Positions 15,101 through 28,516 of a stretch of DNA of 64,000 bases are shown here, one piece after another. The notes under the pieces were generated by a model. That model worked only from the letters and a program-made list of their open reading frames with translations. It did no database searches and was not told the origin of the DNA. Position numbers and translations under genes: made by a program. Each line of letters opens with the position of its first letter. Position 1 is the first letter of the stretch. Source of the stretch: Ophthalmolycus amberensis (lineage: Eukaryota; Chordata; Actinopteri; Perciformes; Zoarcidae); the NCBI GenBank assembly GCA_024529925.1, contig JAFEUB010000921.1, forward strand, positions 46,409 to 110,408. Reading direction: 5' to 3'.

Positions 15101-17881
15101 ATGCCAGTAAAGTGCTGAAAGTTGCAGATATTCATGAAAATGACATCAGACTGTGAAATCAACTATCCTGAGCCACTTTTCTGAAGAAAATCTTTGAAAC
15201 TATGTGGATTTCACAAAATCCACTTTTGGCCTCCTCTCTGCCTGAAACGCACTTTAAGAGCATAAAAATTGAAAATGCCAGTAAAGTGCTGAAAGTTGCA
15301 GATATTCATGAAAATGACATCAGACTGTGAAATCAACTATCCTGAGCCACTTTTCTGAAGAAAATCTTTGAAACTATGTGGATTTCACAAAATCCACTTT
15401 TGGCCTCCTCTCTGCCTGAAACGCACTTTAAGAGCATAAAAAATTGAAAATGCCAGTAAAGTGCTGAAAGTTGCAGATATTCATGAAAATGACATCAGAC
15501 TGTGAAATCAACTATCCTGAGCCACTTTTCTGAAGAAAATCTTTGAAACTATGTGGATTTCACAAAATCCACTTTTGGCCTCCTCTCTGCCTGAAACGCA
15601 CTTTAAGAGCATAAAAATTGAAAATGCCAGTAAAGTGCTGAAAGTTGCAGATATTCATGAAAATGACATCAGACTGTGAAATCAACTATCCTGAGCCACT
15701 TTTCTGAAGAAAATCTTTGAAACTATGTGGATTTCACAAAATCCACTTTTGGCCTCCTCTCTGCCTGAAACGCACTTTAAGAGCATAAAAAATTGAAAAT
15801 GCCAGTAAAGTGCTGAAAGTTGCAGATATTCATGAAAATGACATCAGACTGTGAAATCAACTATCCTGAGCCACTTTTCTGAAGAAAATCTTTGAAACTA
15901 TGTGGATTTCACAAAATCCACTTTTGGCCTCCTCTCTGCCTGAAACGCACTTTAAGAGCATAAAAAATTGAAAATGCCAGTAAAGTGCTGAAAGTTGCAG
16001 ATATTCATGAAAATGACATCAGACTGTGAAATCAACTATCCTGAGCCACTTTTCTGAAGAAAATCTTTGAAACTATGTGGATTTCACAAAATCCACTTTT
16101 GGCCTCCTCTCTGCCTGAAACGCACTTTAAGAGCATAAAAATTGAAAATGCCAGTAAAGTGCTGAAAGTTGCAGATATTCATGAAAATGACATCAGACTG
16201 TGAAATCAACTATCCTGAGCCACTTTTCTGAAGAAAATCTTTGAAACTATGTGGATTTCACAAAATCCACTTTTGGCCTCCTCTCTGCCTGAAACGCACT
16301 TTAAGAGCATAAAAAATTGAAAATGCCAGTAAAGTGCTGAAAGTTGCAGATATTCATGAAAATGACATCAGACTGTGAAATCAACTATCCTGAGCCACTT
16401 TTCTGAAGAAAATCTTTGAAACTATGTGGATTTCACAAAATCCACTTTTGGCCTCCTCTCTGCCTGAAACGCACTTTAAGAGCATAAAAATTTGAAAATG
16501 CCAGTAAAGTGCTGAAAGTTGCAGATATTCATGAAAATGACATCAGACTGTGAAATCAACTATCCTGAGCCACTTTTCTGAAGAAAATCTTTGAAACTAT
16601 GTGGATTTCACAAAATCCACTTTTGGCCTCCTCTCTGCCTGAAACGCACTTTAAGAGCATAAAAATTTGAAAATGCCAGTAAAGTGCTGAAAGTTGCAGA
16701 TATTCATGAAAATGACATCAGACTGTGAAATCAACTATCCTGAGCCACTTTTCTGAAGAAAATCTTTGAAACTATGTGGATTTCACAAAATCCACTTTTG
16801 GCCTCCTCTCTGCCTGAAACGCACTTTAAGAGCATAAAAATTTGAAAATGCCAGTAAAGTGCTGAAAGTTGCAGATATTCATGAAAATGACATCAGACTG
16901 TGAAATCAACTATCCTGAGCCACTTTTCTGAAGAAAATCTTTGAAACTATGTGGATTTCACAAAATCCACTTTTGGCCTCCTCTCTGCCTGAAACGCACT
17001 TTAAGAGCATAAAAAATTGAAAATGCCAGTAAAGTGCTGAAAGTTGCAGATATTCATGAAAATGACATCAGACTGTGAAATCAACTATCCTGAGCCACTT
17101 TTCTGAAGAAAATCTTTGAAACTATGTGGATTTCACAAAATCCACTTTTGGCCTCCTCTCTGCCTGAAACGCACTTTAAGAGCATAAAAATTTGAAAATG
17201 CCAGTAAAGTGCTGAAAGTTGCAGATATTCATGAAAATGACATCAGACTGTGAAATCAACTATCCTGAGCCACTTTTCTGAAGAAAATCTTTGAAACTAT
17301 GTGGATTTCACAAAATCCACTTTTGGCCTCCTCTCTGCCTGAAACGCACTTTAAGAGCATAAAAATTGAAAATGCCAGTAAAGTGCTGAAAGTTGCAGAT
17401 ATTCATGAAAATGACATCAGACTGTGAAATCAACTATCCTGAGCCACTTTTCTGAAGAAAATCTTTGAAACTATGTGGATTTCACAAAATCCACTTTTGG
17501 CCTCCTCTCTGCCTGAAACGCACTTTAAGAGCATAAAAATTGAAAATGCCAGTAAAGTGCTGAAAGTTGCAGATATTCATGAAAATGACATCAGACTGTG
17601 AAATCAACTATCCTGAGCCACTTTTCTGAAGAAAATCTTTGAAACTATGTGGATTTCACAAAATCCACTTTTGGCCTCCTCTCTGCCTGAAACGCACTTT
17701 AAGAGCATAAAAATTTGAAAATGCCAGTAAAGTGCTGAAAGTTGCAGATATTCATGAAAATGACATCAGACTGTGAAATCAACTATCCTGAGCCACTTTT
17801 CTGAAGAAAATCTTTGAAACTATGTGGATTTCACAAAATCCACTTTTGGCCTCCTCTCTGCCTGAAACGCACTTTAAGAGC

Positions 17882-20800
17882 ATAAAAATTTTGAAAATGC
17901 CAGTAAAGTGCTGAAAGTTGCAGATATTCATGAAAATGACATCAGACTGTGAACTCAACTATCCTGAGCCACTTTTCTGAAGAAAATCTTTGAAACTATG
18001 TGGATTTCACAAAATCCAATTTTGGCCTCCTCTCTGCCTGAAACGCACTTTAAGAGCATAACAATTTTGAAAATGCCAGTAAAGTGCTGAAAGTTGCAGA
18101 TATTCATGAAAATGACATTAGACTGTGAAATCAACTATCCTGAGCCACTTTTCTGAAGAAAATCTTTGAAACTATGTGGATTTCACAAAATCCACTTTTG
18201 GCCTCCTCTCTGCCTGAAACGCACTTTAAGAGCATAAAAAATTGAAAATGCCAGTAAAGTGCTGAAAGTTGCAGATATTCATGAAAATGACATCAGACTG
18301 TGAAATCAACTATCCTGAGCCACTTTTCTGAAGAAAATCTTTGAAACTATGTGGATTTCGCAAAATCCACTTTTGGCCTCCTCTCTGCCTGAAACGCACT
18401 TTAAGAGCATAAACATTTTGAAAATGCCAGTAAAGTGCTGAAAGTTGCAGATATTCATGAAAATGACATCAGACTGTGAAATCAACTATCCTGAGCCACT
18501 TTTCTGAAGAAAATCTTTGAAACTATGTGGATTTCACAAAATCCACTTTTGGCCTCCTCTCTGCCTGAAACGCACTTTAAGAGCATAAAAAATTGAAAAT
18601 GCCAGTAAAGTGCTGAAAGTTGCAGATATTCATGAAAATGACATCAGACTGTGAAATCAACTATCCTGAGCCACTTTTCTGAAGAAAATCTTTGAAACTA
18701 TGTTTACTTTCACAAAATCCACTTTTGGCCTCCTCTCTGCCTGAAACGCACTTTAAGAGCATAACAAATTGAAAATGCCAGTAAAGTGCTGAAAGTTGCA
18801 GATATTCATGAAAATGACATCAGACTGTGAAATCAACTATCCTGAGCCACTTTTCTGAAGAAAATCTTTGAAACTATGTGGATTTCACAAAATCCACTTT
18901 TGGCCTCCTCTCTGCCTGAAACGCACTTTAAGAGCATAAAAATTTTGAAAATGCCAGTAAAGTGCTGAAAGTTGCAGATATTCATGAAAATGACATCAGA
19001 CTGTGAAATCAACTATCCTGAGCCACTTTTCTGAAGAAAATCTTTGAAACTATGTGGATTTCACAAAATCCACTTTTGGCCTCCTCTCTGCCTGAAACGC
19101 ACTTTAAGAGCATAAAAAATTGAAAATGCCAGTAAAGTGCTGAAAGTTGCAGATATTCATGAAAATGACATCAGACTGTGAAATCAACTATCCTGAGCCA
19201 CTTTTCTGAAGAAAATCTTTGAAACTATGTGGATTTCACAAAATCCACTTTTGGCCTCCTCTCTGCCTGAAACGCACTTTAAGAGCATAAAAATTTTGAA
19301 AATGCCAGTAAAGTGCTGAAAGTTGCAGATATTCATGAAAATGACATCAGACTGTGAAATCAACTATCCTGAGCCACTTTTCTGAAGAAAATCTTTGAAA
19401 CTATGTGGATTTCACAAAATCCACTTTTGGCCTCCTCTCTGCCTGAAACGCACTTTAAGAGCATAAAAAATTGAAAATGCCAGTAAAGTGCTGAAAGTTG
19501 CAGATATTCATGAAAATGACATCAGACTGTGAAATCAACTATCCTGAGCCACTTTTCTGAAGAAAATCTTTGAAACTATGTGGATTTCACAAAATCCACT
19601 TTTGGCCTCCTCTCTGCCTGAAACGCACTTTAAGAGCATAAAAAATTGAAAATGCCAGTAAAGTGCTGAAAGTTGCAGATATTCATGAAAATGACATCAG
19701 ACTGTGAAATCAACTATCCTGAGCCACTTTTCTGAAGAAAATCTTTGAAACTATGTGGATTTCACAAAATCCACTTTTGGCCTCCTCTCTGCCTGAAACG
19801 CACTTTAAGAGCATAAAAAATTGAAAATGCCAGTAAAGTGCTGAAAGTTGCAGATATTCATGAAAATGACATCAGACTGTGAAATCAACTATCCTGAGCC
19901 ACTTTTCTGAAGAAAATCTTTGAAACTATGTGGATTTCACAAAATCCACTTTTGGCCTCCTCTCTGCCTGAAACGCACTTTAAGAGCATAAAAAATTGAA
20001 AATGCCAGTAAAGTGCTGAAAGTTGCAGATATTCATGAAAATGACATCAGACTGTGAAATCAACTATCCTGAGCCACTTTTCTGAAGAAAATCTTTGAAA
20101 CTATGTGGATTTCACAAAATCCACTTTTGGCCTCCTCTCTGCCTGAAACGCACTTTAAGAGCATAAAAATTTTGAAAATGCCAGTAAAGTGCTGAAAGTT
20201 GCAGATATTCATGAAAATGACATCAGACTGTGAAATCAACTATCCTGAGCCACTTTTCTGAAGAAAATCTTTGAAACTATGTGGATTTCACAAAATCCAC
20301 TTTTGGCCTCCTCTCTGCCTGAAACGCACTTTAAGAGCATAAAAAATTGAAAATGCCAGTAAAGTGCTGAAAGTTGCAGATATTCATGAAAATGACATCA
20401 GACTGTGAAATCAACTATCCTGAGCCACTTTTCTGAAGAAAATCTTTGAAACTATGTGGATTTCACAAAATCCACTTTTGGCCTCCTCTCTGCCTGAAAC
20501 GCACTTTAAGAGCATAAAAATTTTGAAAATGCCAGTAAAGTGCTGAAAGTTGCAGATATTCATGAAAATGACATCAGACTGTGAAATCAACTATCCTGAG
20601 CCACTTTTCTGAAGAAAATCTTTGAAACTATGTGGATTTCACAAAATCCACTTTTGGCCTCCTCTCTGCCTGAAACGCACTTTAAGAGCATAAAAAATTG
20701 AAAATGCCAGTAAAGTGCTGAAAGTTGCAGATATTCATGAAAATGACATCAGACTGTGAAATCAACTATCCTGAGCCACTTTTCTGAAGAAAATCTTTGA

Positions 20801-23800
20801 AACTATGTGGATTTCACAAAATCCACTTTTGGCCTCCTCTCTGCCTGAAACGCACTTTAAGAGCATAAAAAATTGAAAATGCCAGTAAAGTGCTGAAAGT
20901 TGCAGATATTCATGAAAATGACATCAGACTGTGAAATCAACTATCCTGAGCCACTTTTCTGAAGAAAATCTTTGAAACTATGTGGATTTCACAAAATCCA
21001 CTTTTGGCCTCCTCTCTGCCTGAAACGCACTTTAAGAGCATAAAAATTTTGAAAATGCCAGTAAAGTGCTGAAAGTTGCAGATATTCATGAAAATGACAT
21101 CAGACTGTGAAATCAACTATCCTGAGCCACTTTTCTGAAGAAAATCTTTGAAACTATGTGGATTTCACAAAATCCACTTTTGGCCTCCTCTCTGCCTGAA
21201 ACGCACTTTAAGAGCATAAAAATTTTGAAAATGCCAGTAAAGTGCTGAAAGTTGCAGATATTCATGAAAATGACATCAGACTGTGAAATCAACTATCCTG
21301 AGCCACTTTTCTGAAGAAAATCTTTGAAACTATGTGGATTTCACAAAATCCACTTTTGGCCTCCTCTCTGCCTGAAACGCACTTTAAGAGCATAAAAATT
21401 TTGAAAATGCCAGTAAAGTGCTGAAAGTTGCAGATATTCATGAAAATGACATCAGACTGTGAAATCAACTATCCTGAGCCACTTTTCTGAAGAAAATCTT
21501 TGAAACTATGTGGATTTCACAAAATCCACTTTTGGCCTCCTCTCTGCCTGAAACGCACTTTAAGAGCATAAAAAATTGAAAATGCCAGTAAAGTGCTGAA
21601 AGTTGCAGATATTCATGAAAATGACATCAGACTGTGAAATCAACTATCCTGAGCCACTTTTCTGAAGAAAATCTTTGAAACTATGTGGATTTCACAAAAT
21701 CCACTTTTGGCCTCCTCTCTGCCTGAAACGCACTTTAAGAGCATTAAAATTTTGAAAATGCCAGTAAAGTGCTGAAAGTTGCAGATATTCATGAAAATGA
21801 CATCAGACTGTGAAATCAACAATCCTGAGCCACTTTTCTGAAGAAAATCTTTGAAACTATGTGGATTTCACAAAATCCACTTTTGGCCTCCTCTCTGCCT
21901 GAAACGCACTTTAAGAGCATAAAAAATTGAAAATGCCAGTAAAGTGCTGAAAGTTGCAGATATTCATGAAAATGACATCAGACTGTGAAATCAACTATCC
22001 TGAGCCACTTTTCTGAAGAAAATCTTTGAAACTATGTTTACTTTCACAAAATCCACTTTTGGCCTCCTCTCTGCCTGAAACGCACTTTAAGAGCATAACA
22101 AATTGAAAATGCCAGTAAAGTGCTGAAAGTTGCAGATATTCATGAAAATGACATCAGACTGTGAAATCAACTATCCTGAGCCACTTTTCTGAAGAAAATC
22201 TTTGAAACTATGTGGATTTCACAAAATCCACTTTTGGCCTCCTCTCTGCCTGAAACGCACTTTAAGAGCATAAAAATTTTGAAAATGCCAGTAAAGTGCT
22301 GAAAGTTGCAGATATTCATGAAAATGACATCAGACTGTGAAATCAACTATCCTGAGCCACTTTTCTGAAGAAAATCTTTGAAACTATGTGGATTTCACAA
22401 AATCCACTTTTGGCCTCCTCTCTGCCTGAAACGCACTTTAAGAGCATAAAAAATTGAAAATGCCAGTAAAGTGCTGAAAGTTGCAGATATTCATGAAAAT
22501 GACATCAGACTGTGAAATCAACTATCCTGAGCCACTTTTCTGAAGAAAATCTTTGAAACTATGTGGATTTCACAAAATCCACTTTTGGCCTCCTCTCTGC
22601 CTGAAACGCACTTTAAGAGCATAAAAATTTTGAAAATGCCAGTAAAGTGCTGAAAGTTGCAGATATTCATGAAAATGACATCAGACTGTGAAATCAACTA
22701 TCCTGAGCCACTTTTCTGAAGAAAATCTTTGAAACTATGTGGATTTCACAAAATCCACTTTTGGCCTCCTCTCTGCCTGAAACGCACTTTAAGAGCATAA
22801 AAATTTTGAAAATGCCAGTAAAGTGCTGAAAGTTGCAGATATTCATGAAAATGACATCAGACTGTGAACTCAACTATCCTGAGCCACTTTTCTGAAGAAA
22901 ATCTTTGAAACTATGTGGATTTCACAAAATCCACTTTTGGCCTCCTCTCTGCCTGAAACGCACTTTAAGAGCATAACAATTTTGAAAATGCCAGTAAAGT
23001 GCTGAAAGTTGCAGATATTCATGAAAATGACATTAGACTGTGAAATCAACTATCCTGAGCCACTTTTCTGAAGAAAATCTTTGAAACTATGTGGATTTCA
23101 CAAAATCCACTTTTGGCCTCCTCTCTGCCTGAAACGCACTTTAAGAGCATAAAAAATTGAAAATGCCAGTAAAGTGCTGAAAGTTGCAGATATTCATGAA
23201 AATGACATCAGACTGTGAAATCAACTATCCTGAGCCACTTTTCTGAAGAAAATCTTTGAAACTATGTGGATTTCACAAAATCCACTTTTGGCCTCCTCTC
23301 TGCCTGAAACGCACTTTAAGAGCATAAAAAATTGAAAATGCCAGTAAAGTGCTGAAAGTTGCAGATATTCATGAAAATGACATCAGACTGTGAAATCAAC
23401 TATCCTGAGCCACTTTTCTGAAGAAAATCTTTGAAACTATGTGGATTTCACAAAATCCACTTTTGGCCTCCTCTCAACGCACTTTAAGAGCATAACAATT
23501 TTGAAAATGCCTGTAAAGTGCTGAAAGTTGCAGATATTCATGAAAATGACATCAGACTGTGAAATCAACTATCCTGAGCCACTTTTCTGAAGAAAATCTT
23601 TGAAACTATGTGGATTTCACAAAATCCACTTTTGGCCTCCTCTCTGCCTGAAACGCACTTTAAGAGCATAAAAATTTTGAAAATGCCAGTAAAGTGCTGA
23701 AAGTTGCAGATATTCATGAAAATGACATCAGACTGTGAAATCAACTATCCTGAGCCACTTTTCTGAAGAAAATCTTTGAAACTATGTGGATTTCACAAAA

Positions 23801-26673
23801 TCCACTTTTGGCCTCCTCTCTGCCTGAAACGCACTTTAAGAGCATAAAAAATTGAAAATGCCAGTAAAGTGCTGAAAGTTGCAGATATTCATGAAAATGA
23901 CATCAGACTGTGAAATCAACTATCCTGAGCCACTTTTCTGAAGAAAATCTTTGAAACTATGTGGATTTCACAAAATCCACTTTTGGCCTCCTCTCTGCCT
24001 GAAACGCACTTTAAGAGCATAAAAATTTTGAAAATGCCAGTAAAGTGCTGAAAGTTGCAGATATTCATGAAAATGACATCAGACTGTGAAATCAACTATC
24101 CTGAGCCACTTTTCTGAAGAAAATCTTTGAAACTATGTGGATTTCACAAAATCCACTTTTGGCCTCCTCTCTGCCTGAAACGCACTTTAAGAGCATAAAA
24201 ATTTTGAAAATGCCAGTAAAGTGCTGAAAGTTGCAGATATTCATGAAAATGACATCAGACTGTGAAATCAACTATCCTGAGCCACTTTTCTGAAGAAAAT
24301 CTTTGAAACTATGTGGATTTCACAAAATCCACTTTTGGCCTCCTCTCTGCCTGAAACGCACTTTAAGAGCATAAAAAATTGAAAATGCCAGTAAAGTGCT
24401 GAAAGTTGCAGATATTCATGAAAATGACATCAGACTGTGAAATCAACTATCCTGAGCCACTTTTCTGAAGAAAATCTTTGAAACTATGTGGATTTCACAA
24501 AATCCACTTTTGGCCTCCTCTCTGCCTGAAACGCACTTTAAGAGCATAAAAAATTGAAAATGCCAGTAAAGTGCTGAAAGTTGCAGATATTCATGAAAAT
24601 GACATCAGACTGTGAAATCAACTATCCTGAGCCACTTTTCTGAAGAAAATCTTTGAAACTATGTGGATTTCACAAAATCCACTTTTGGCCTCCTCTCTGC
24701 CTGAAACGCACTTTAAGAGCATAAAAAATTGAAAATGCCAGTAAAGTGCTGAAAGTTGCAGATATTCATGAAAATGACATCAGACTGTGAAATCAACTAT
24801 CCTGAGCCACTTTTCTGAAGAAAATCTTTGAAACTATGTGGATTTCACAAAATCCACTTTTGGCCTCCTCTCTGCCTGAAACGCACTTTAAGAGCATAAA
24901 AAATTGAAAATGCCAGTAAAGTGCTGAAAGTTGCAGATATTCATGAAAATGACATCAGACTGTGAAATCAACTATCCTGAGCCACTTTTCTGAAGAAAAT
25001 CTTTGAAACTATGTGGATTTCACAAAATCCACTTTTGGCCTCCTCTCTGCCTGAAACGCACTTTAAGAGCATAAAAATTTTGAAAATGCCAGTAAAGTGC
25101 TGAAAGTTGCAGATATTCATGAAAATGACATCAGACTGTGAAATCAACTATCCTGAGCCACTTTTCTGAAGAAAATCTTTGAAACTATGTGGATTTCACA
25201 AAATCCACTTTTGGCCTCCTCTCTGCCTGAAACGCACTTTAAGAGCATAAAAAATTGAAAATGCCAGTAAAGTGCTGAAAGTTGCAGATATTCATGAAAA
25301 TGACATCAGACTGTGAAATCAACTATCCTGAGCCACTTTTCTGAAGAAAATCTTTGAAACTATGTGGATTTCACAAAATCCACTTTTGGCCTCCTCTCTG
25401 CCTGAAACGCACTTTAAGAGCATAAAAAATTGAAAATGCCAGTAAAGTGCTGAAAGTTGCAGATATTCATGAAAATGACATCAGACTGTGAAATCAACTA
25501 TCCTGAGCCACTTTTCTGAAGAAAATCTTTGAAACTATGTGGATTTCACAAAATCCACTTTTGGCCTCCTCTCTGCCTGAAACGCACTTTAAGAGCATAA
25601 AAATTTTGAAAATGCCAGTAAAGTGCTGAAAGTTGCAGATATTCATGAAAATGACATCAGACTGTGAAATCAACTATCCTGAGCCACTTTTCTGAAGAAA
25701 ATCTTTGAAACTATGTGGATTTCACAAAATCCACTTTTGGCCTCCTCTCTGCCTGAAACGCACTTTAAGAGCATAAAAATTTTGAAAATGCCAGTAAAGT
25801 GCTGAAAGTTGCAGATATTCATGAAAATGACATCAGACTGTGAACTCAACTATCCTGAGCCACTTTTCTGAAGAAAATCTTTGAAACTATGTGGATTTCA
25901 CAAAATCCACTTTTGGCCTCCTCTCTGCCTGAAACGCACTTTAAGAGCATAAAAATTTTGAAAATGCCAGTAAAGTGCTGAAAGTTGCAGATATTCATGA
26001 AAATGACATCAGACTGTGAAATCAACTATCCTGAGCCACTTTTCTGAAGAAAATCTTTGAAACTATGTGGATTTCACAAAATCCACTTTTGGCCTCCTCT
26101 CTGCCTGAAACGCACTTTAAGAGCATAAAAAATTGAAAATGCCAGTAAAGTGCTGAAAGTTGCAGATATTCATGAAAATGACATCAGACTGTGAAATCAA
26201 CTATCCTGAGCCACTTTTCTGAAGAAAATCTTTGAAACTATGTGGATTTCACAAAATCCACTTTTGGCCTCCTCTCTGCCTGAAACGCACTTTAAGAGCA
26301 TAAAAATTTTGAAAATGCCAGTAAAGTGCTGAAAGTTGCAGATATTCATGAAAATGACATCAGACTGTGAAATCAACTATCCTGAGCCACTTTTCTGAAG
26401 AAAATCTTTGAAACTATGTGGATTTCACAAAATCCACTTTTGGCCTCCTCTCTGCCTGAAACGCACTTTAAGAGCATAAAAATTTTGAAAATGCCAGTAA
26501 AGTGCTGAAAGTTGCAGATATTCATGAAAATGACATCAGACTGTGAAATCAACTATCCTGAGCCACTTTTCTGAAGAAAATCTTTGAAACTATGTGGATT
26601 TCACAAAATCCACTTTTGGCCTCCTCTCTGCCTGAAACGCACTTTAAGAGCATAAAAATTTTGAAAATGCCAG
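17882..26673. repeat. Variant-rich satellite domain, left of insertion
   Basis: The A5T4 run first appears here at about 17.89 kb and then alternates with A6T2. Diagnostic changes cluster here. GAACTCAAC occurs at 17.95, 22.87 and 25.84 kb. CATTAGACTG occurs in the next monomer at 18.12 and 23.03 kb. TGTTTACTTT occurs at 18.70 and 22.04 kb. A monomer lacking 7 bases after CCTCCTCTC occurs at 23.47 kb. The same variants recur to the right of the retroelement, so the domain existed before the insertion and was split by it. Confidence 0.85.
26670..26673. repeat. Target-site duplication, left copy (CCAG)
   Basis: CCAG directly precedes the terminal TGTTGGG. The same four bases follow the CCCAACA end at 37286-37289, and an uninterrupted monomer has CCAG only once here. 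Four-base duplications are usual for gammaretrovirus-like integrases and several Ty3-like ones. Confidence 0.95.
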
Positions 26674-26996
26674 TGTTGGGAACGTAGAGGGGCGTGTTTG
26701 GGTTATCAGCATTTAAGAAACTGAATTCTTGACATCAATAGAATTATTAATGTAAGTAACAATTATTAATGATTATTAATAACAACGGGGCACCACCCTG
26801 TAAACAGGGACTAATAACCAAACGATAAACTAAGTCTCATAATTAGTGGCCACTCGTAATGTCAATAGTCGTGTGCGACTATTCATTCGAGGTGACAGTG
26901 AAGGTTTAAGTTCGTACACAGACCACTACATCCAAACCTTATTACACAAATATGCACAAGTAATCACAAACGACTGCTCTTTAAAATATAACAGAA

Positions 26997-27002
26997 TTTA
27001 TT
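26997..27002 (-). terminator. Poly(A) signal AATAAA in the 3' LTR
   Basis: The 3' LTR counterpart of the signal at 35776-35781, with the same downstream GT-rich element near 26971-26955. This is the copy expected to end genomic and env transcripts. Confidence 0.6.
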
Positions 27003-27821
27003 AAATCGAAATAATAAGTGATCAGATCAATTAATATCACAACCAACAACGCTATCATACAATTTTATATGCCTAACCTAACAAATGAATAAAATGGGTG
27101 ATGATGTATGTAATACAAGTATGTGTGTGTGTGTGTATGGGTCTGTGTATGTAAAGGAAGGGGGGCTTAAAGCTACCGCTAAAAACTACAAAGATGGCGG
27201 CGTCGAGTGACGCAGACAAAAAGGGGGAAAGCCTTAAAGCGCTATAGCTAAAACCTACCACCAGAGGGCGTAGTCGAGTGACTTAGACAAAATGGCGGTG
27301 GGGGGGGGGTCGGCTGTATGTGATCACGTGTGACGGCGCACACGTGAGTTAGAACAATAGGTGAGCGTTTTCACCCACAATCCGGAGCTCTATGTGTGTG
27401 TAGATTACGGAAACCAAGAGGAATAAAAGGCAGAGAGAGAGGAATCAGAGTTTCTGCGTGCGGTGTCGCGTCGTAGTGGAAGTGAGGGTCGCCGAGCGTG
27501 TCAAACACAAGCTGCCGTTTGTCGCGTCGCGAACTAACGACACTTGTGCTCGACAGTGGCGGTTCCACACTCCACTCACAGAATTGATTCAAGGAAAGAG
27601 CCAGAACAAATGAAAATCAAAGAAATCCCAAAGAGCAAACAATCAAACAGGAAACGCACAATGGGACGGGCTTCTGAGCTCCGTCGACGATTGCGCAATC
27701 TCTCAGCAACGAAAACAATGACTTTAACACGACAAAAACACGGGAATAATAACATATAACTGAATGGCCTGAATTAAACTTAAGTTAATTTAAGCTAAAC
27801 TACGCCCAGACACCGAGACCC

Positions 27822-28409
27822 TTACTCTGAGATGCGTTTTGACAACGTTGTCGAGTGGTGGTCGATGAATGGTTTTCTTCCTCCCGGAAGAAAAAGAAAA
27901 GCGTCTGGGAAGAGCGGCTTTTCACGCAGCTGGTCAGCGCGGCTAGTGCGCAGCGGCTTTTCAGAACGCTGGGGAGCGGCTGCTGGTTCGACCGTCCTCG
28001 CTGCAGAGAGGAGGGCCTGTGGGTTCCAACGTCGGCTAAGACACGTGTCGTTCGTGATCTTCCGGTAATGGTCAGTGGAGGAAGAGGTTCTGGTCTCCCT
28101 GGCACCGTCGTGTACACGGAGGTGGGACGCGGCTGCGTCAGGATGCGCTTCTCGCGGGCTCGAGGCCTTAAACTCAGAATAGACGTAGTCGGTTTTCGTC
28201 CAGCGAAAGGGACACGTGCGTGCTGAGATGAGGGGGAGGGTGAGGTCGATCGGATCCTCGTGAATCTTCTTGGAAGCCGGACGGAGTCCAGAGCGAAGAG
28301 AGCGATGTTTCGCTGCGTTGGCGCTTATAAGCGGGTCTCTGCGCACAGCGGGAGACGGCTTGTCGGCCAATGAAAGGTCCGGCTGACCGGTGGCCGAAGG
28401 CGGGGTCAT
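27822..28409 (-). CDS. Open frame of 195 codons in U3 (3' LTR copy), doubtful gene
   Basis: The 3' LTR copy of the frame at 36601-37188, with an identical translation. Here it lies inside the transcribed 3' U3, the place where MMTV-type viruses keep an accessory gene. It could therefore in principle be expressed from a spliced mRNA. I do not recognise the product, and a chance open frame in GC-rich sequence is the simpler reading. Confidence 0.25.
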   Translation of the reverse strand: MTPPSATGQPDLSLADKPSPAVRRDPLISANAAKHRSLRSGLRPASKKIHEDPIDLTLPLISARTCPFRWTKTDYVYSEFKASSPREAHPDAAASHLRVHDGARETRTSSSTDHYRKITNDTCLSRRWNPQALLSAARTVEPAAAPQRSEKPLRTSRADQLREKPLFPDAFLFLPGGRKPFIDHHSTTLSKRISE

Positions 28410-28506
28410 CTTAAAGGGGCAAGGATCACAGTCGGAGGTCAGACTGTGGAGAGGGCAGAGCCTGTGAGGGGCTCAGCCAGCCACCAGGTGGCGCCAGACC
28501 CCAACA

Positions 28507-28516
28507 TCCCCCCTTT
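28507..28516 (-). other. Polypurine tract
   Basis: On the minus strand AAAGGGGGGA directly abuts the TGTTGGG end of the 3' LTR. This is the RNase H-resistant primer for plus-strand DNA synthesis, and its G6 run is typical of retroviruses. It confirms the minus-strand orientation and the LTR edge. Confidence 0.92.

Larger units (their letters stand above)
1..26673. repeat. 175-bp satellite array, left arm
   Basis: About 152 head-to-tail copies of one monomer, all in the same orientation. The first copies start at 1, 176 and 351, giving a 175-bp period. Copies are 174, 175 or 176 bp depending on one A/T run (A5T2, A5T3, A6T2, A5T4) near monomer positions 51-60. Outside that run, copies from 1 to about 17.88 kb look identical, which implies strong recent homogenisation. 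From about 17.9 kb point variants appear. The monomer is AT-rich, has a single CpG, and carries a perfect 20-bp dyad and a second inverted repeat. I see no CENP-B-box-like motif. The unit is close to nucleosomal length, as in many centromeric satellites, but a centromeric role is an inference. The array is cut at monomer position 71 by the retroelement. Confidence 0.98.
26674..28506 (-). repeat. 3' LTR of the element
   Basis: 1833 bp with TG...CA ends extended to a 7-bp inverted repeat (TGTTGGG/CCCAACA). It matches the right LTR with a constant offset of 8779 and no indel. All long frames translate identically in the two copies, the G10 run has the same length, and lines compared by eye were the same. 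On the minus strand the likely plan is U3 from 28506 to about 27037, a short R carrying AATAAA at 27002-26997, and U5 to 26674. This copy would supply the 3' end of the transcript. One 195-codon frame lies in U3. Confidence 0.97.

Noticed and set aside
21640..21822. 60-codon frame on the minus strand in the satellite
   Set aside because: It exists only because two private base changes (near 21,745 and 21,821) remove stops in one monomer; it has no coding features.
1..26673. CRISPR-like regular repeats
   Set aside because: The whole 175-bp unit repeats with no unique spacers and no cas genes; it is a eukaryotic tandem satellite.
27544..27759. 71-codon plus-strand and 73-codon minus-strand frames in the LTRs
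   Set aside because: Short, low-complexity, overlapping each other on opposite strands and lying in regulatory sequence.
27855..28226. 123-codon plus-strand frame in the LTR (copy at 36634-37005)
   Set aside because: Antisense to the element, in GC-rich sequence where several frames are open at once; no recognisable domain or signal.
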